Below, one piece after another: positions 37,541 to 49,979 of a stretch of DNA of 64,000 bases. The stretch spans positions 2,322,501 to 2,386,500 of the forward strand of contig JAITYX010000075.1 of NCBI GenBank assembly GCA_021018815.1, read 5' to 3'. The stretch's first letter is position 1. The number at the start of each line of letters is the position of its first letter. The notes beneath the pieces were generated by a model. That model searched no databases and was not told the DNA's origin. It saw nothing but the letters and a program-made list of their open reading frames with translations. The position numbers and the translations under genes are program-made. Origin of the DNA: Talinum fruticosum (taxonomy: Eukaryota > Streptophyta > Magnoliopsida > Caryophyllales > Talinaceae).

Positions 37541-39121
37541 CACTACTATAGATATGACTTTTTATTACGGGCAATTTACGACTGGCTAAAAGTAAAAGCT
37601 GTCATAAAAAATGAGGCGATGACATTTTTTGTAATTAAGTGGTCTTTTATTACACCTATGACTCGCGGTTCTTTCACGTAACCATAGTAATAGGTCACGT
37701 CATCAACTTTTTACTACGGCTCATTAGAAGAACTGTAGTAATAGGTATCCTTATTACTACAGTTCTTTCATTGAACCATAGTAATAGGTATTATCTATTA
37801 CTATGGTTATCTTCTTGAACCGTAATAAAAAGTCTATTTCTTACTTCAAAACCCTAAATTATGTCTCTCCTAACTTCATATCCATTGGCCCCTTTTCCTC
37901 TCTCTCTCTCTCCTCCTCCTCCTCCTTCCTCGTCCTTTTCCTCTCTTTCTCCCTCCTCCTCCTCCTCCTCCTTCGCATTATAGACCTAACCCCTACTCCA
38001 AGCAATGCCTCACACACAATTGACGCGTCCTTCGTCAAACATGCTCGCAGTAGTTGGCCAATAAATCGATGAGGTTCACCTCTCCTCGCCTAATTTCGGC
38101 AGTGTCATTGTTGTTGACGCCGAAAAGGTTGTTGGAGAGGGGTACCTCTATGCTCAAGGGACTACTTCGGTGGAGGTTCAGAGCAGTAGAGGTCGTCGGT
38201 GCTTTTGCAACGATGCCACGACTTACCCGAATATGGAGCTTGAGGATTGCCATGGTGAATGCACTCGTCGTTTCCGCTCTTGTTAAGGTTTGAAAATGTT
38301 TCTTCCTCTTTCTTTGATGTTCGGTGATATAAACTTTTCTTGAAAATTTTGGGGATTCATAAGGAAATTATTATGCTTCCAATTTTTATTTTAACATCTC
38401 TCCGAATGAGTACGAGATCTACAATTATATGTTTCGGGGTGATTGATAGTTGCGCATATAAATCAAAATTAAAATCAAAATTGAGGAAAGAGAAGAAGGA
38501 ATCAATATGAGATGGAATATGCAATTGAAGGTGGCGTTGCTGGAGGATAAGCAACCCAATTGCAGAGCCATCTATTTGAACACTTGCCCGAGCTCCGAGG
38601 TTGATGATGATAAGAAACGAGCCTTGTTTGATCGAGGTTTAGTTATCTTTTCTCGGCTTGGGTTTGTTGAGTTCTGAATGTATTGGCGTTGCTTGCTCGA
38701 TAATTACATTATGTAATCTACCTCATTTCATCTGATGATAGTCCTTGTATGGTGCTCAAAGTTTTTTTTGTGCATTGTTCGTTTTTCGTAGTCATTGATG
38801 GATCCGGAAGTGCTTAAACTTCATCCGTATTCCTTTAGATCCGACTAATTTTTCTTCATTTATTTTTCTGGACTCTCTTCCAATTTGGAGGTGCTCTACT
38901 TTTTTCTTAAATGGTTGTATTTATTATTATGGTTTTGGAGAAAGAACTGTATCTATTACTACGATTTTTCTCCAGCACCTTAATAATAGGTTGTCATTTA
39001 CTACGGTTTTGAACTCGTAGTAAAAGATGTCCATCTATAATTATGGCCACATACACGATGCCAAACAACCACAATAAAAAGTCTTTCGAACTCGTAGTAA
39101 AAAGTGGTTCCTATAATAGTG
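37541..39121 (+). mobile_element. Non-autonomous CACTA (En/Spm) transposon
   Basis: Ends CACTACTATAG and CTATAATAGTG are inverted. Both subterminal zones are packed with ACTACGGTT / AACCGTAGTAAAAAGT-type words (37580-37830 and 38920-39115), as in plant CACTA elements. Flanks GAA and AAA approximate the 3-bp duplication. No transposase was found; the cargo is a host gene fragment. It sits between the accessory ORF and the polypurine tract of D1. Confidence 0.88.
38012..38290 (+). pseudogene. PYRR: Captured fragment of riboflavin biosynthesis gene PYRR/RibD-like, inside the CACTA
   Basis: Read across three frames: DASFVKHA, NKSMRFTSP, PNFGSVIVVDAEKVVGEGYL then YAQGTTSVEVQ, ATTYPNMELEDCHGE and VVSALVK followed by a GT donor-like base pair. 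These match the N-terminal deaminase-like domain of plant PYRR (HPNFGCVI, GEGYLYAQGT, ATAYLNMEPGDCHGDH, AVSALV). The expected C/H zinc-type residues are altered or absent, and frameshifts break the copy, so it is a transduplicated gene relic. A further 38480-38700 stretch may be another captured piece, not identified. Confidence 0.82.
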
Positions 39122-39499
39122 AAAATTTATTAAGTAGCAAATATTATAGATACTTTCTAAGTAGCAAAGGAAAGTATATTATAAATATTATAGATACGTT
39201 CTAAGCAACATAGTAAAAATAAATCTGAATATTAGAGCAATATGAAGAAAAAAATAAGTAGGAGCAAAAGATAATCAAACATAAGATTTCATTCATTAAT
39301 AGTCAAATATATACAAACAAAAAAAATTATCTCGCTCCTCCTAAATATGTGAACTCCCCTAATTCCACCAAACATATTATTTTTCTCCCCTAATGCATTT
39401 CATCAAAGTAACTAACAAGGAGAGAGAGAAAAAAATGTTGGATAAAAAAGAAAAATAAAATGAGAGAAAATTAAGAAGGATGTGGCTTAGAAGAAGAGG

Positions 39500-40812
39500 C
39501 TTTTTAGGGTAGTATAAGTTCAACTCTTTTGGCTTCAAACTAATTGGTGTTTCTATTCTTCTTCCTCGTCATCCGAGCGCTCAACTTGGGCTGCTTCAAC
39601 AAGTTTGGACTGGTTCTAGCTAAGGTTGCTTCTCGGATGTTCCCACTTCCTAAGAAGATTCTTCGACGAATCTTCATCATCATCATCATCATCATACTCT
39701 GGTGAACACTTGCTGAGGGTGATTTGGGCACCTTTGAACATTTCTTGTAGCTCCTTTGTTAGAACTTTGGCCTCTTTGATCTACTTTTAGGCGGTGGTTA
39801 AGCTTGCATTTGAAGGAGAAGAGGAATGAAGCTTTAAAAACTAGATAAGGTTTTCTTGAACTCCGAGGCTAGAGAAGGGAAGTGAGAAGCTAACTGTTCA
39901 AAATTCCGAGCTAAGGTACTAGGCTTAGAAGGATTAAGAGTTAGTGTAAGAGGTGAAGGGGAGGGCTGAGTGATCTCGGAGGAGTGTGTCCAGGCTTGAG
40001 GTGATGTTTCCCGATATTCAAGACCTATCAACTCTTCTTTCTCGATCATAACAATAGGAGGGAGAAATTTGCCAAGAAGCTCAAGCTCCTAATGAGCAAA
40101 GACTTTGGAGAGTAGAAGGGAAGAGTGATGTTTTTGTATCTAAGGGGACAAAGGTGGTTTGTTGAATAATGAATGGAAAGATATCAATATCATAGCCTTC
40201 TATGATAGTCATACATAGCTTTGAGAACAAAGTTGTTTGGATTCTCTTTCGAATGAAAGAAAGAGAACACTATCCTCATAAAAATGAAGCTAAGAAGTCC
40301 GGGTTCGGACTTCAGCTGAATAATGGAAAAGTTCTTTCGAACTTTGGTTTGACTAGAGAGTACTTAGAATAAAAATCATCTACAACCTCATAAAATTTTT
40401 GAATGTTGTGATTTAAGAAAAGACAATTAATCTTGAAAAGTTTATGAAGAAAGGTAAGATTGATAACAATCTTCTTCTCTTGAATAGAAGAAATAAGAAT
40501 CAAGTTAGTAGAAGAGAGATTTTGGTAAAATTCAAAGACTAGGTCGGGATAGACATAGTCACGGAAAGTGAAATTCAGGTTGTGAACCCAAGAGATTTTT
40601 GTAGCAAGGAAAAACTTGTAGTCCGGACAGTAGTGTGGAGTGATTGAGGTGTAATTTGGATTCTCGTAATTCTAGGGAGGATCTTTGTTTTTGTTTTGAT
40701 GTCTCCTTTTCGGAGGCCTTAGGCTTAGAAATCTGAATAGTGAAACGAGAAGAAGTTCTAGGCTTTTTCTTGGTAGCCAAAGCTACCTCAACTTCCGGAT
40801 TTCTTTTGTCAT
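39500..40812 (-). pseudogene. Accessory ORF of copia element D1 (Sirevirus env-like position)
   Basis: A minus-strand frame starts MTKEIRK, shifts, then gives ATKKKPRTSSRFTIQ, DLVFEFYQNLSS, EKKIVINLTFLHKLFKINC and FYEVVDDFY, then a Ser/Pro-rich segment (TQPSPSPLTLTLNPSKPST) and a long Asp/Glu/Arg tail with a Met run. The FEFYQNL...KKIVIN pattern recalls the plant "putative transposon protein" family. It lies between pol and the 3' LTR and has its own TATA box upstream. The homologous ORF is at 56400-57972. At least three frame breaks. Confidence 0.6.
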
Positions 40813-41066
40813 GTTTCTAACTTAGAGAACGAGAGAGTGAAAGGAGTAGAAGTTTAAGCGGAGAAAAGAAAATGGTTGAAAGTGAGGGTTAAAAGAGAAG
40901 GAGAGAGAAAAGAATATTGAGAGTAGAGCTTAGAACATGAGTCCGAGTGAGAATTTAAGATGAAGTAAAAGCTGAGTGAGCTCGCAAGTAAGTCCGAGTA
41001 GGTGAGAGAGAGTGAGAGAAAAGTTGAGCATGAGAGTGCAAACTAAGAAACGAATGAAAAAAGGAG

Positions 41067-41074
41067 TATTTATA
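41067..41074 (-). promoter_or_regulatory. TATA box upstream of the D1 accessory ORF
   Basis: TATAAATA on the minus strand, about 255 nt before the accessory ORF ATG, followed by a CT-rich leader (CTCTCACTCTCTCTCACC). The equivalent position in D2 also has TATAAAT. Transcript start not testable here. Confidence 0.55.
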
Positions 41075-41395
41075 GAAAAACACTCTTAAATGACTAGAAA
41101 TTAAAACCGAGTGCCGAAGCTCTCTAACTGGCAAGAATTGTAATGGCTAGTTCCTAGCACGATGATGAGTTAGCGAGTCCTAACGACTAATTTTTCGTTT
41201 AAAAACATGTGGGAAAGAGTAGAACGATTTGCGAAAATATTATCCAAGATTCTCTATCAATAAGAGATGACCTCGGATATTGAATGTCGATTTTAATTGT
41301 AAATAAGTCCGACTCAATTATTCGTCCGAGTGTTCGAGATAAGACTTAGATAACAATGATTGAGGCTCAGTTTCTTGAAATATAAACTTAACTAC

Positions 41396-44055
41396 AGTAG
41401 ATACCTAAAAAATGTCGTATCTTTTCTCTTTATTTCTATGCTTTATTTTGTTGGCCCGATGATGATAATCTCGAGTCCCGTTTGTGGATTTAAATCTCGG
41501 ATTGTGATCGATCGGTGCAATATAAGCCGATAAATCACAAAGAACCCCCAACACCAAATAAATAGCCTTTTTGCCTTGGGTCAATCCACAAATCCTCTTT
41601 TCGTTCGGATAATCCAAGAGTCTGGGCCGAGCCTTTAGAGATTATGAAGTTCGATGTTGTGTACTCGGGAAATTCCGAGTCTAGAGTACTGCATTCTACT
41701 TTCATCCGAGTACAAGGAGCTGAAGACGGCATTAAAGCGTTGCATTTCATGATCGGGAGCATCAAAGTGTTGCGTTTAAGATTCACAAGACAGTCCACAC
41801 GAGATTAGAAGCTTCCCCCTTAGAACGACGTTGTGGTCGGTGCTCGCCTTCTAGAAGCATCAAGTGGAATGCTGCGTTTTGGCTTGAGAGTCCTTGGAGA
41901 CACAACTAGGGCACGAAACCCTAGGGCGTCCGATTTTATTCGTTTTCGATATGGTTCTATCTCTTAAGATTTAGCTCGGTTTTTATTTCAGTTGTTTGGA
42001 CGATCGGATGGAAGGAAACCCTAGGTCATTTGTGACATAGATCCTCTACTATAAATAGAGATGTATGGCTCTCATTCACATGGGGCTTCCTGCCTTAACA
42101 TTACACTCGCTGAAAGCTAACTAGAGCACTCTCATCTCAACGTTACTCAACTGAAATTTCCATAAAGATACTCATCTTTTATTAAGCTACCGTTGAATCT
42201 GTGCAAAGAGCTAAAGAATATTCAGTTATTCTGATCTTTGGGCACTAATTCAACCGATCATTAATACATCCTATGCACAATTCACAAAACAAGCCCTTTT
42301 CTTTTGATTGTTGCCGTTGCATCGAGAGATCCGTTGTGGAGATCCAAATCAGCAAGGTGGGACAACATGAGGGTAATTTGTCAGCCTTAAAAAGGTTATA
42401 TTTATTACTGTTTTTATTACTTTCCGTATTGTGGTTTAAGAGATGTAATCGCTTTAAAGTTTGCCCCGACCGATGTAATTTTTCTATTTCTAGCTTTTCT
42501 TTATCGCTTTTCTTTATTGTTTTCCTTGTTATGTTACATGAAAAATGAAATCTATTTATGTTTATGTTCGTTTATGTTCTTTTATGTTTGTTTATGTTCG
42601 TTTATGTTCTTTATATTTGTTTATGTTTGTTTATGTTTGTTTGTTTCTTATTTTAACACTCATTTCTGTTTGTTTATGTTCTTTTATGTTCGTTTATGTT
42701 CGTTTATGTTCGTTTATGCTTTTTTATGTTCTTTTCTATTCTTTTATGTTCGTTTATGTTCGTTTATGTTCGTTTATGTTTATGTTTATGTTTATGTGCA
42801 TTTTGTATGTAACTTCGAACAGGCCCAAAGATTGGAAGAGCAAATTTTGTTTTTTGTTAGTTTTTCTGTCCTCAAACCGATCGGCGACTCATTTCTTTTA
42901 TGGTTTATTCTACACAAATTTGCATCTCGGTGTTTTCTCGGTTGCGGAGAACGAGTAACGTTAGGTTTTGGATATACCCATTAGGCATAGATCGGTCACC
43001 CCTAGTAGCGAGGCCACTACCTATGCCGTGGGGTCAGCCAAGTAAGGCTTCGGTCCACCAATCCGGCCCTAAAGCCTCACGGAAAAACCAAAACCCTAAT
43101 GTTATTTATTGTTTAATTAGAAAATAAGATCCTAGGAATTCTGAAAATAATTTCTAAAATAAAATAATTAATAAAATTTCCATTCAAACTTAGACAAATT
43201 AGATGTAATGAAACTCGAAAAATCTTAATAAAAGGTTCATCCCCCATTCTAAAATCGACTTTCAAAACCATCTTCAAAAATCAATCTTTAAAAAAGAGAC
43301 CCGACACAAGTGGGGAAGCTCAGCGGGCCCCGGCTAGTCTGTGATTCCTACAAGTGGCGACTCCACCGAGGAGAAACTCTTTATTAAGAGGGAAAAACTT
43401 GAAAATTTGAGTAGTGTATTTTAATAATATGCTTGCATTAGACATCCCGCATTTAGTAACCTTTGAACTAGTTTAAATATTGTTTTGGACCCCTATTTAA
43501 CTTTTCTAGAGAGCGGCTCCCACTGGTTCCTTTAGGCGGGCCAAACTAGGCTTCATTGCCTAAGGAAACGGTACCTCCTCCCTCGTAGCACGCACTCTTG
43601 GGCTAAACCCTTTGGTTCACCAAGAGGCACCGAGTTCCGGTTGGTATCCTTATCTCGTGCAACCCATGGGGAACCAAATTCTCGGATTACGTGTCACCAT
43701 GTATCCAAACTCTTGAACTCTTGGGCCATAGAACTTTTGTAATTTTAGGTGCCACCCAGACTTCATGTGCATGCTTGAATGAGTGTGTGTGTTTTATATT
43801 TAATCTTTTGTTTGTGAGCCTTTACGAATAAGTGAGGAGAGCCGAGTAGACCCTTGCATGGGTGAAAATCATCTCATATTTGGTGAGTCCATTTGCATTA
43901 GCCAAATAAAATCATCTCATATTAGGTGAGTCCATTTGCATTAGCCAAGTAAAATCATTTCATATTAAGTTAGGTGAGTTTGTCCTTTTCATTTTGCATT
44001 TAGTCCGAAAATCATCTCGGATAAGGAAATACATTATCATATAGGAAACATGTTT
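41396..44055 (+). mobile_element. Tat/Ogre-type Ty3/gypsy element F1: 5' LTR plus leader, truncated
   Basis: LTR (41396-43352) begins TAGATACCTAAAAAATGTCG and ends GTGATTCCTACA. It is followed by the primer site TGGCGACTCCACCGAGGAG, a variant of the arginine-tRNA-type site used by Tat/Ogre elements. TATA box CTATAAATAG near 42050. The leader carries about three copies of a 44-bp repeat (43855-44000). The copy stops near 44055 with no gag. Confidence 0.85.
42546..42800 (+). repeat. 10-bp minisatellite (TTTATGTTCG)n in the F1 LTR
   Basis: About 20 imperfect copies of TTTATGTTCG/TTTATGTTCT. The same LTR position in the F element copies (48400, 55390) has only a short CTTT-rich tract. Long frames rich in YVRLCSFMF come solely from the repeat. 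Confidence 0.9.
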
Positions 44056-45663
44056 TCTCTAATTATACCTTAGGGCTAGAAGTCTCGCCCTCATTTATGA
44101 CTACCAACCCCTCCTCATCCAGGTTTGTTTTTAAAAACCTACTTGGTTCTTATAACTGGGTGGTAACTTGGTCGTTTAGTTAAGGTCCAAACTTGTTTTT
44201 TTTTTTTTTTTCAAATTGTGATAATTCTTCTTGCATGTCTTATACCCATTTAGGTTCAAGTAGGGCTTCTATTACATTTAAAGGTTCAATTAATGAGATG
44301 AACACGGAAAATGCACATAGATTATGCAAAGAAGAACGAGTTTGCACACTTGAGTTGATATCTCGAGGGGATGTTCTCGGGAGGATGGCCAAAAGCATAT
44401 TGAAAAGCTTTACCTAACCCTCGATTTACCAGGTTTGAGTCTTGAATGTTTGCTTCTTTAGCTAGTTGAGTCTCACTTACTTCTTGAGCTTTTGTAGTCT
44501 AAGTATAGTCTTGAACTCGGGTCAATTGGTTCCTCGGTTCACTTATTTTCTAAAATTATGAGCTTAACTTCAACTATCTCATCATCATTTCTGCTCGCTT
44601 TAAAGTTTGAGAAGGTAGAATCACTTATCTTGGCATTGTCAATCTCATCAAGATAACGTGAATACTCTCTTTCACTTTTGTTAGTCCTTTTATTGAAAAT
44701 ACGAAGAGCTTTGCCATGTAAAGAATAACAAAGAAATATACCTTCATCCGACCTTGCATCAAATTTAGTTAAATGATCCTTACCATCTGTTATGTACAAA
44801 GCACTTATCCCCAAAAGGCTTGAAGTAGGAGATGTTGAGTTTCTTCCCTTTGTAAAGCTCATAGGGTGTTTTCTTCGAATTAGGCGAATAAGGCATCTGT
44901 TCACTATGTAATTTGCCGTGTTCACTACATCAGTCCATAAATAGTGAGGTATATAATTTTCAATCATCATTGTCATTCGTATTTATTCAAGGGTTCTCGC
45001 TTCTTTCTTTCTGCCACTCCATTTTGTTGGGGCATTTTGGGTGCCGAGAAGTTATGGAAGATGTTAGATTTGTTACAAAAATAAGCAAATTCTGAGTTGT
45101 AAAACTCCCTTTCATGGTCAATTTTAACTCTCACAAATTAAGTCCCAGATTCTAGTTGAATTTGTCTACATACTCCGGTGAACTACTTGAAAGCTTCCTT
45201 CTTATTTTTTAGAAAAGATACCTGGGTAAATCTTAAATAATCATCAATAATCACAGGCATATATGATTTACCTCCTAAGCTTTTTACATGATTTTCCCCA
45301 CACGGATCCATGTGAATTAATTCTAGCACTTTTGAGATGAATACAATTTTAATTAGTTTGAATGAAGATCTAACTTGTTTCCCTTTGTACATGCATCACA
45401 AATTTTTATCTTTGTTAAAAGCACATTTAGGGAGTCCACGGACTAACTCTTGTGAAGATAATTTCTTAATGTTATGCATGCTAATGTGGCATAATTTGCG
45501 ATGCCATGTCCATAATTCATCATTGATAGAAGCTTTTAAACATGATAAATTCTAAGTTGAATCATTAAAATGGATAATATAAGTGTTACTTGACCTCGGA
45601 CCTAAGAGCTTTATCTCCTTTAAAGTGGCATTCGATATAAAACAATTGGTCTTATTGAATCTT
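44055..45663 (-). pseudogene. Copia pol fragment of element D1 (GAG-pre-integrase, integrase, RT start)
   Basis: Minus-strand blocks: HMDPCGENHVKSLGGKSYMP, VIIDDYLRFTQVSFLKNKK, SAPKMPQQNGVAERKK, MTMMIENYIPHYLWTDVVNT, ANYIVNRCLIR and LTKFDARSDEGIFLCYSLHG; then a frame-broken RT start (NKPGxGG near 44120). It reads toward F1, where it is interrupted. Confidence 0.88.
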
Positions 45664-47077
45664 GAAGGTTTGCTCTTGGAGAGGCTAAGTCACCCTAGAG
45701 GGGGAGGGGTCAAATAAAGTAATGGAAGCTTTTTGAGAAATTACAAACAGTTCCGCATAAAACAAACCTAGAAAATAGTTCTAAGTCTATAATAAACTCA
45801 TAAACAAGTCAAACACGTAAATACGTGAAAATCCTCCCGGGGTAGAAAACCACGGACAGTGCTAATTCAAGCACCAAGTCAAATCCACTATTTTGAATCC
45901 ACAAAATACAAGGATTGACTCTTTATAGAATTGCTTCCTTATATAATTCAATTACAAGTTTTCCTAGACTCAGAAATTCCCTTATCCGATCTAGTACAGG
46001 TTAGGGACAACCGAGCTAAGTTAACCCTTACAGCTCGGTTAAGGGACTTAGCCGAGAATAGAAAGAGTAGAAGTGATTACAAGACTTTGTCTTTACAACT
46101 TAGAAACTAAAGACTTAAGACTTAGAGTTGTAAACACTAGCGGATTGAGTGAGAGTAGAATATGTTCAGTTCCAGTAATCTTCAAATCTTGTAGAGTGGC
46201 TTCTATTTATACACAAGCAGGCGGATTAGCCGTTAAGACTTGTTTTGGATTGGTAAGCTTCAATAGCCATTATAATGGCTAGTTTGAGTTACTCGTAAAA
46301 GGATATGTTGTAATAGGAACGTTGTGTGGTGGTCCTTGGCTCAAAAGTGGTCCATCCCTCTAGTTGTGACTGAATTCTGGGGTGGAAACAACCGTTGGAC
46401 TCAAAGTTAAATTTTATCGGATTTGGAAACAAACAACCCCGACACGGTGTCCGAGTCATGTCCGTAAATGGCTGATTTATGTTTGCTCGATGTTTAACAG
46501 CTAGAAACCGATTGCTTTTTCTGTTCAAAAATAGATTAAACTACTTTAATCAACTAGCAAAAGCAAATCAAAGTGGTACTTAAAGTATAAAAATACTTTG
46601 GTCTAAGATTAGGTAAAGATAATAATTAATTCAAAGCAATTAAGCGCTTAATTATCTTTAGCCTAAAAGAATGAAACTTTCTGAGTCTAATATTCATTAA
46701 GTTCAAATTTCATCTTGGGTCAATCCTTTAAATGATAAAGTTAATGAGAATAAGGAATCGAATACATAAACTTGATCAAGTAAATAATTTCATTAAATAT
46801 GCTCGACTTTAGAAAGTGAAATTAACGCAAGTAATTTATTTTCACTTAGAATAGTAAGTCGAGTGCTCGGAATAAAAGTGTTTGTGAAATTATTTGCTCA
46901 TGCCATTGTTCTAAGTTATTTCGAGTGAGTCGATGAATCCAGGTTAAAAGTGATATGCTTGATAGATGGTTTCGAGCGGGTCATAAAATAATGAAAACTT
47001 AGATATGAATTTTTAAAAGCTTAGAATGACTTGGAATCAAAACTATAGAGTGATAGAGAGTTATACCCGAGTTTTCA
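45664..47077 (-). repeat. 3' LTR of copia element D2
   Basis: Plus-strand left end TGAAGGTTTGCTC; minus-strand start TGAAAACTCGGGTATAAC directly after the polypurine tract ATCAAAAGGGAGAG. Divergent from the D1 LTR but clearly the same family. Confidence 0.85.
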
Positions 47078-47297
47078 GTCTCTCCCTTTTGATGAAATGC
47101 ATTCCATTCTTAAAATAGAAACTAATTAGTTTAGAGAGTTAAGTTTTCATATTATGTTCATCAGAGCAAGAAAAATAATAATGAATATTGAACACCTCAC
47201 CTTAGATCATATACAACTCGGAGCAGACTTCTTGAAGTAGACACAAAGCATACTTGTCACTCGAATAGTGAAAAATGTATCGGAGTAAATATGAAAT

Positions 47298-49203
47298 TGT
47301 AGACACCTAAAAATTGTCGTTTCTTACCTCTTTAATTCTCTATTTTATTTGTTGGCATGATGATGAAATCCCGAGTCCTCGTTTAAGGATTTGGATCTCG
47401 ATCGTGTTCAATTGGTGCGACGTAAGCTAATAAACCACAAAGAATCCTAACACCAAATAAACAGACTTTATGCCTTAGGTCAATGCAAAAATCCCCTTTT
47501 CTTTCGGACGATTCAAGAACCAGGGCCAAGCTTTCGGAGATAATGGAGTCCAGGTCTGTGTGTCTGGGAAATTCCAAGTTCCGAATACTACATTTTACTT
47601 TTGTCCAATCGAAGATGGCGTTAAAGTGTTGTATTTCATGATCACTAGCATCAAAGTGCTACATTTAAGCTCTACAACGTCGTGGTCGGCGCTTGCAACC
47701 CCGAAATTTTAAGTGAAACACTCGTGTTTTGGCTTGGAGAATCCCTTGGAAATACGCTAGGGCACGAAACCCTAGGTAAGCCCGGGTGGCCGTGCCGTGA
47801 ATCGGGGTTCTATCTCGGTTCTATCCTTGCTTTATCCAGCTCAATGTTGTGAGATTCTGGTTCGGTTTGTTTGCAACTACTTGGACCGGCTGGTCGAGTG
47901 TAAACCCTAGGTCATTTGTGACCTAGGTTTCTCCCTATAAATAGAGAGCCTTAGCTCTCATTCCCATATGGCTTTCTCCTATGCGTAATGCTCGTAAAAA
48001 GCTATCCAGAGCACTCATACCCAAATGTTACTATGTCGAAATCAATTCCTCTTTTTCTACTTATAGCTATTGAATTTGTGCAAAGAGCTAAAGAATATAT
48101 AGTTATTATGATCTCTGGACATTATTCAACTGATCTTTCCTACTTCTTACACATTCACCTTTTACATAATTCACAAAAACAAGCCCTTTTCTTTGATTTG
48201 TCGCCATCGCATCAAGAGATCCAGATCAACAAGGTGGGACAACCTAAGGGCAATCATTCAACCTTCAAATGGTTATTTAATTTATGTTTTATTTATCTCT
48301 TTTCGTGTTGTGGATTAGAGATGTAATCGCTTCTTTCAATTCCTCCCCGCTCGATGTAATATTTTAGTTTTTCACTTTTTCTTTCTTTATCGCTTCTTTT
48401 ATTACTTTTTAATTATGTTTGGTTGCTTTTTATTATCGTTTAGCATGTTGTATGTTTGTGTTTAGCACAGTATTTTAGTATACTACTCAAACTAGTAATG
48501 GTCGTCTTCGGATGACGGAATGGAAGGGTTTTCTCTACATTTTGTACCCTCGCCCCGGATTTAATTCTCGGTTCAAAGATCGATGGAGTCAATTTTAGCC
48601 TCTTTTAGTCTTAATTTTCCCATACTAAGATTGAAAGAGCAAGCCTTTTGTTTTTGTTAGTTTTCTTCTTAAAACCGATCGGCGACTCCCTTTTTTGTGT
48701 TTTATCCTTATTGAAAATGCATCTCGCTTATTTACTGTTTGGAGGGTAAAAACAAAGAATTTGGATCTCTATGCCGGACCGGAGGCCGAGGATGGCTGTT
48801 TTAGCCAGGCCCGTGGCGGGCGCCGGTGATCGCTGAGTGCATGCTGCTGCTTGCACTAAGTGGTCAACGACCGAGGCTTGGGTCCGGATCGGTGTTTCAC
48901 ACTGTTTGTCCCTAAAGCTTTAGGACGAAGGTAATTTCTAATTTCTTTTAATTCTTCAATTAGGAGATAATATCCTGGGAATTTTGAAAATAATTTATAA
49001 ATAAAATAACTAATAAAATTGCCATTCAAACTTTGCCTAATCGGATTTAATAAAATTCAAAAATCTGAATATAAAGTTCAACCCTACTTTATAAAATCCA
49101 TCTTCAAACCGCTAAAATCATTTTCCAACTTTCTAAAACCCTTACGCCAAAGCAATTCGTGGGAAGCTCGACCTTGGGTCCCGCACAAGCTGTGGTTCCT
49201 ACA
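47298..49203 (+). repeat. 5' LTR of gypsy element F
   Basis: TG...CA limits; TATA box CCTATAAATAGAGAG near 47935; a GC-rich block near 48770-48880 precedes a conserved AGCTTTAGG segment. Aligned with F1 and F3 LTRs. Confidence 0.88.
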
Positions 49204-49979
49204 GATGGCGACTCCACTAGGGATAAATCGTTTATTAAGAGGGCGAAACTTGAGAATTTGAGTAGTGTATTTTTATGATTTGTTTGCATTAGGCATCCCG
49301 CATTAAGCAACCTTTGAATATAGTTTAAATACTATTTTGGACCCCTAGGAAAAGTTTATTCTACCCACTGTTTACCCTTTTTGGAATGAGGCTCCCACTC
49401 GAATCCTAGGCGGGCCCAACTAGGTTTGATTGCCCAAGGAAATGGTACCTCTTACCTCATAGCACGCGTTCTTGGGTCAAACTGTTTTGTTCACCGAGAG
49501 GCACCGACGATTCAAGCCTTTACGCATGCCGTGCCCCACACGGAGGACCAATTTCTTGGACTTTGAGTCACCATGTATCCTACTGTGTCTAAACATATTT
49601 TGGCCGTAGAACTTTTTGACTATTAGGTGGTCCCTTTAACTTCATTTGCATGCTTGAATAAGTGTGTGTGTTTTAGATTTAATCTTTTGCTTGTGAGCCT
49701 TTAAGAATAGGTGAGGAATGGTGATTAGCCCTTGCATAGGTGAAAATAAAACACTTTAATAAATTTCCTAGAGTCCGTCCATCATGTGCATTTAGCCAAA
49801 AGTCAAAATTCCCTTTTCCTACTAGGGTTAGTCCATTATTTGTATTTTCGAGTCATACTAAAATTTTCTCTAAGTGATCTAAGTAGTCACCGCCGATCGA
49901 TCTAGAAGGGATCTTACCAGAGGTCCCCTTTTTCTTTGGTTAGTTAATTTTTCTTGACTTCTTTTTTTCTTTCTTCTTT

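Larger units (their letters stand above)
35926..45663 (-). mobile_element. Sirevirus-like copia element D1, truncated
   Basis: Minus-strand order from right to left: GAG-pre-integrase and integrase plus RT start (45663-44055), an inserted truncated gypsy element (41396-44055), spacer with TATA box, accessory ORF region (40812-39500), a CACTA insertion, polypurine tract (37508-37492), 3' LTR (37490-35926). Its 5' LTR, gag and most of RT/RNase H are missing. The right boundary is set by the insertion of element D2. Confidence 0.75.

Noticed and set aside
42517..42984. 155- and 137-codon frames with repeated YVRLCSFMF
   Set aside because: Direct translation of the 10-bp minisatellite in a gypsy LTR.
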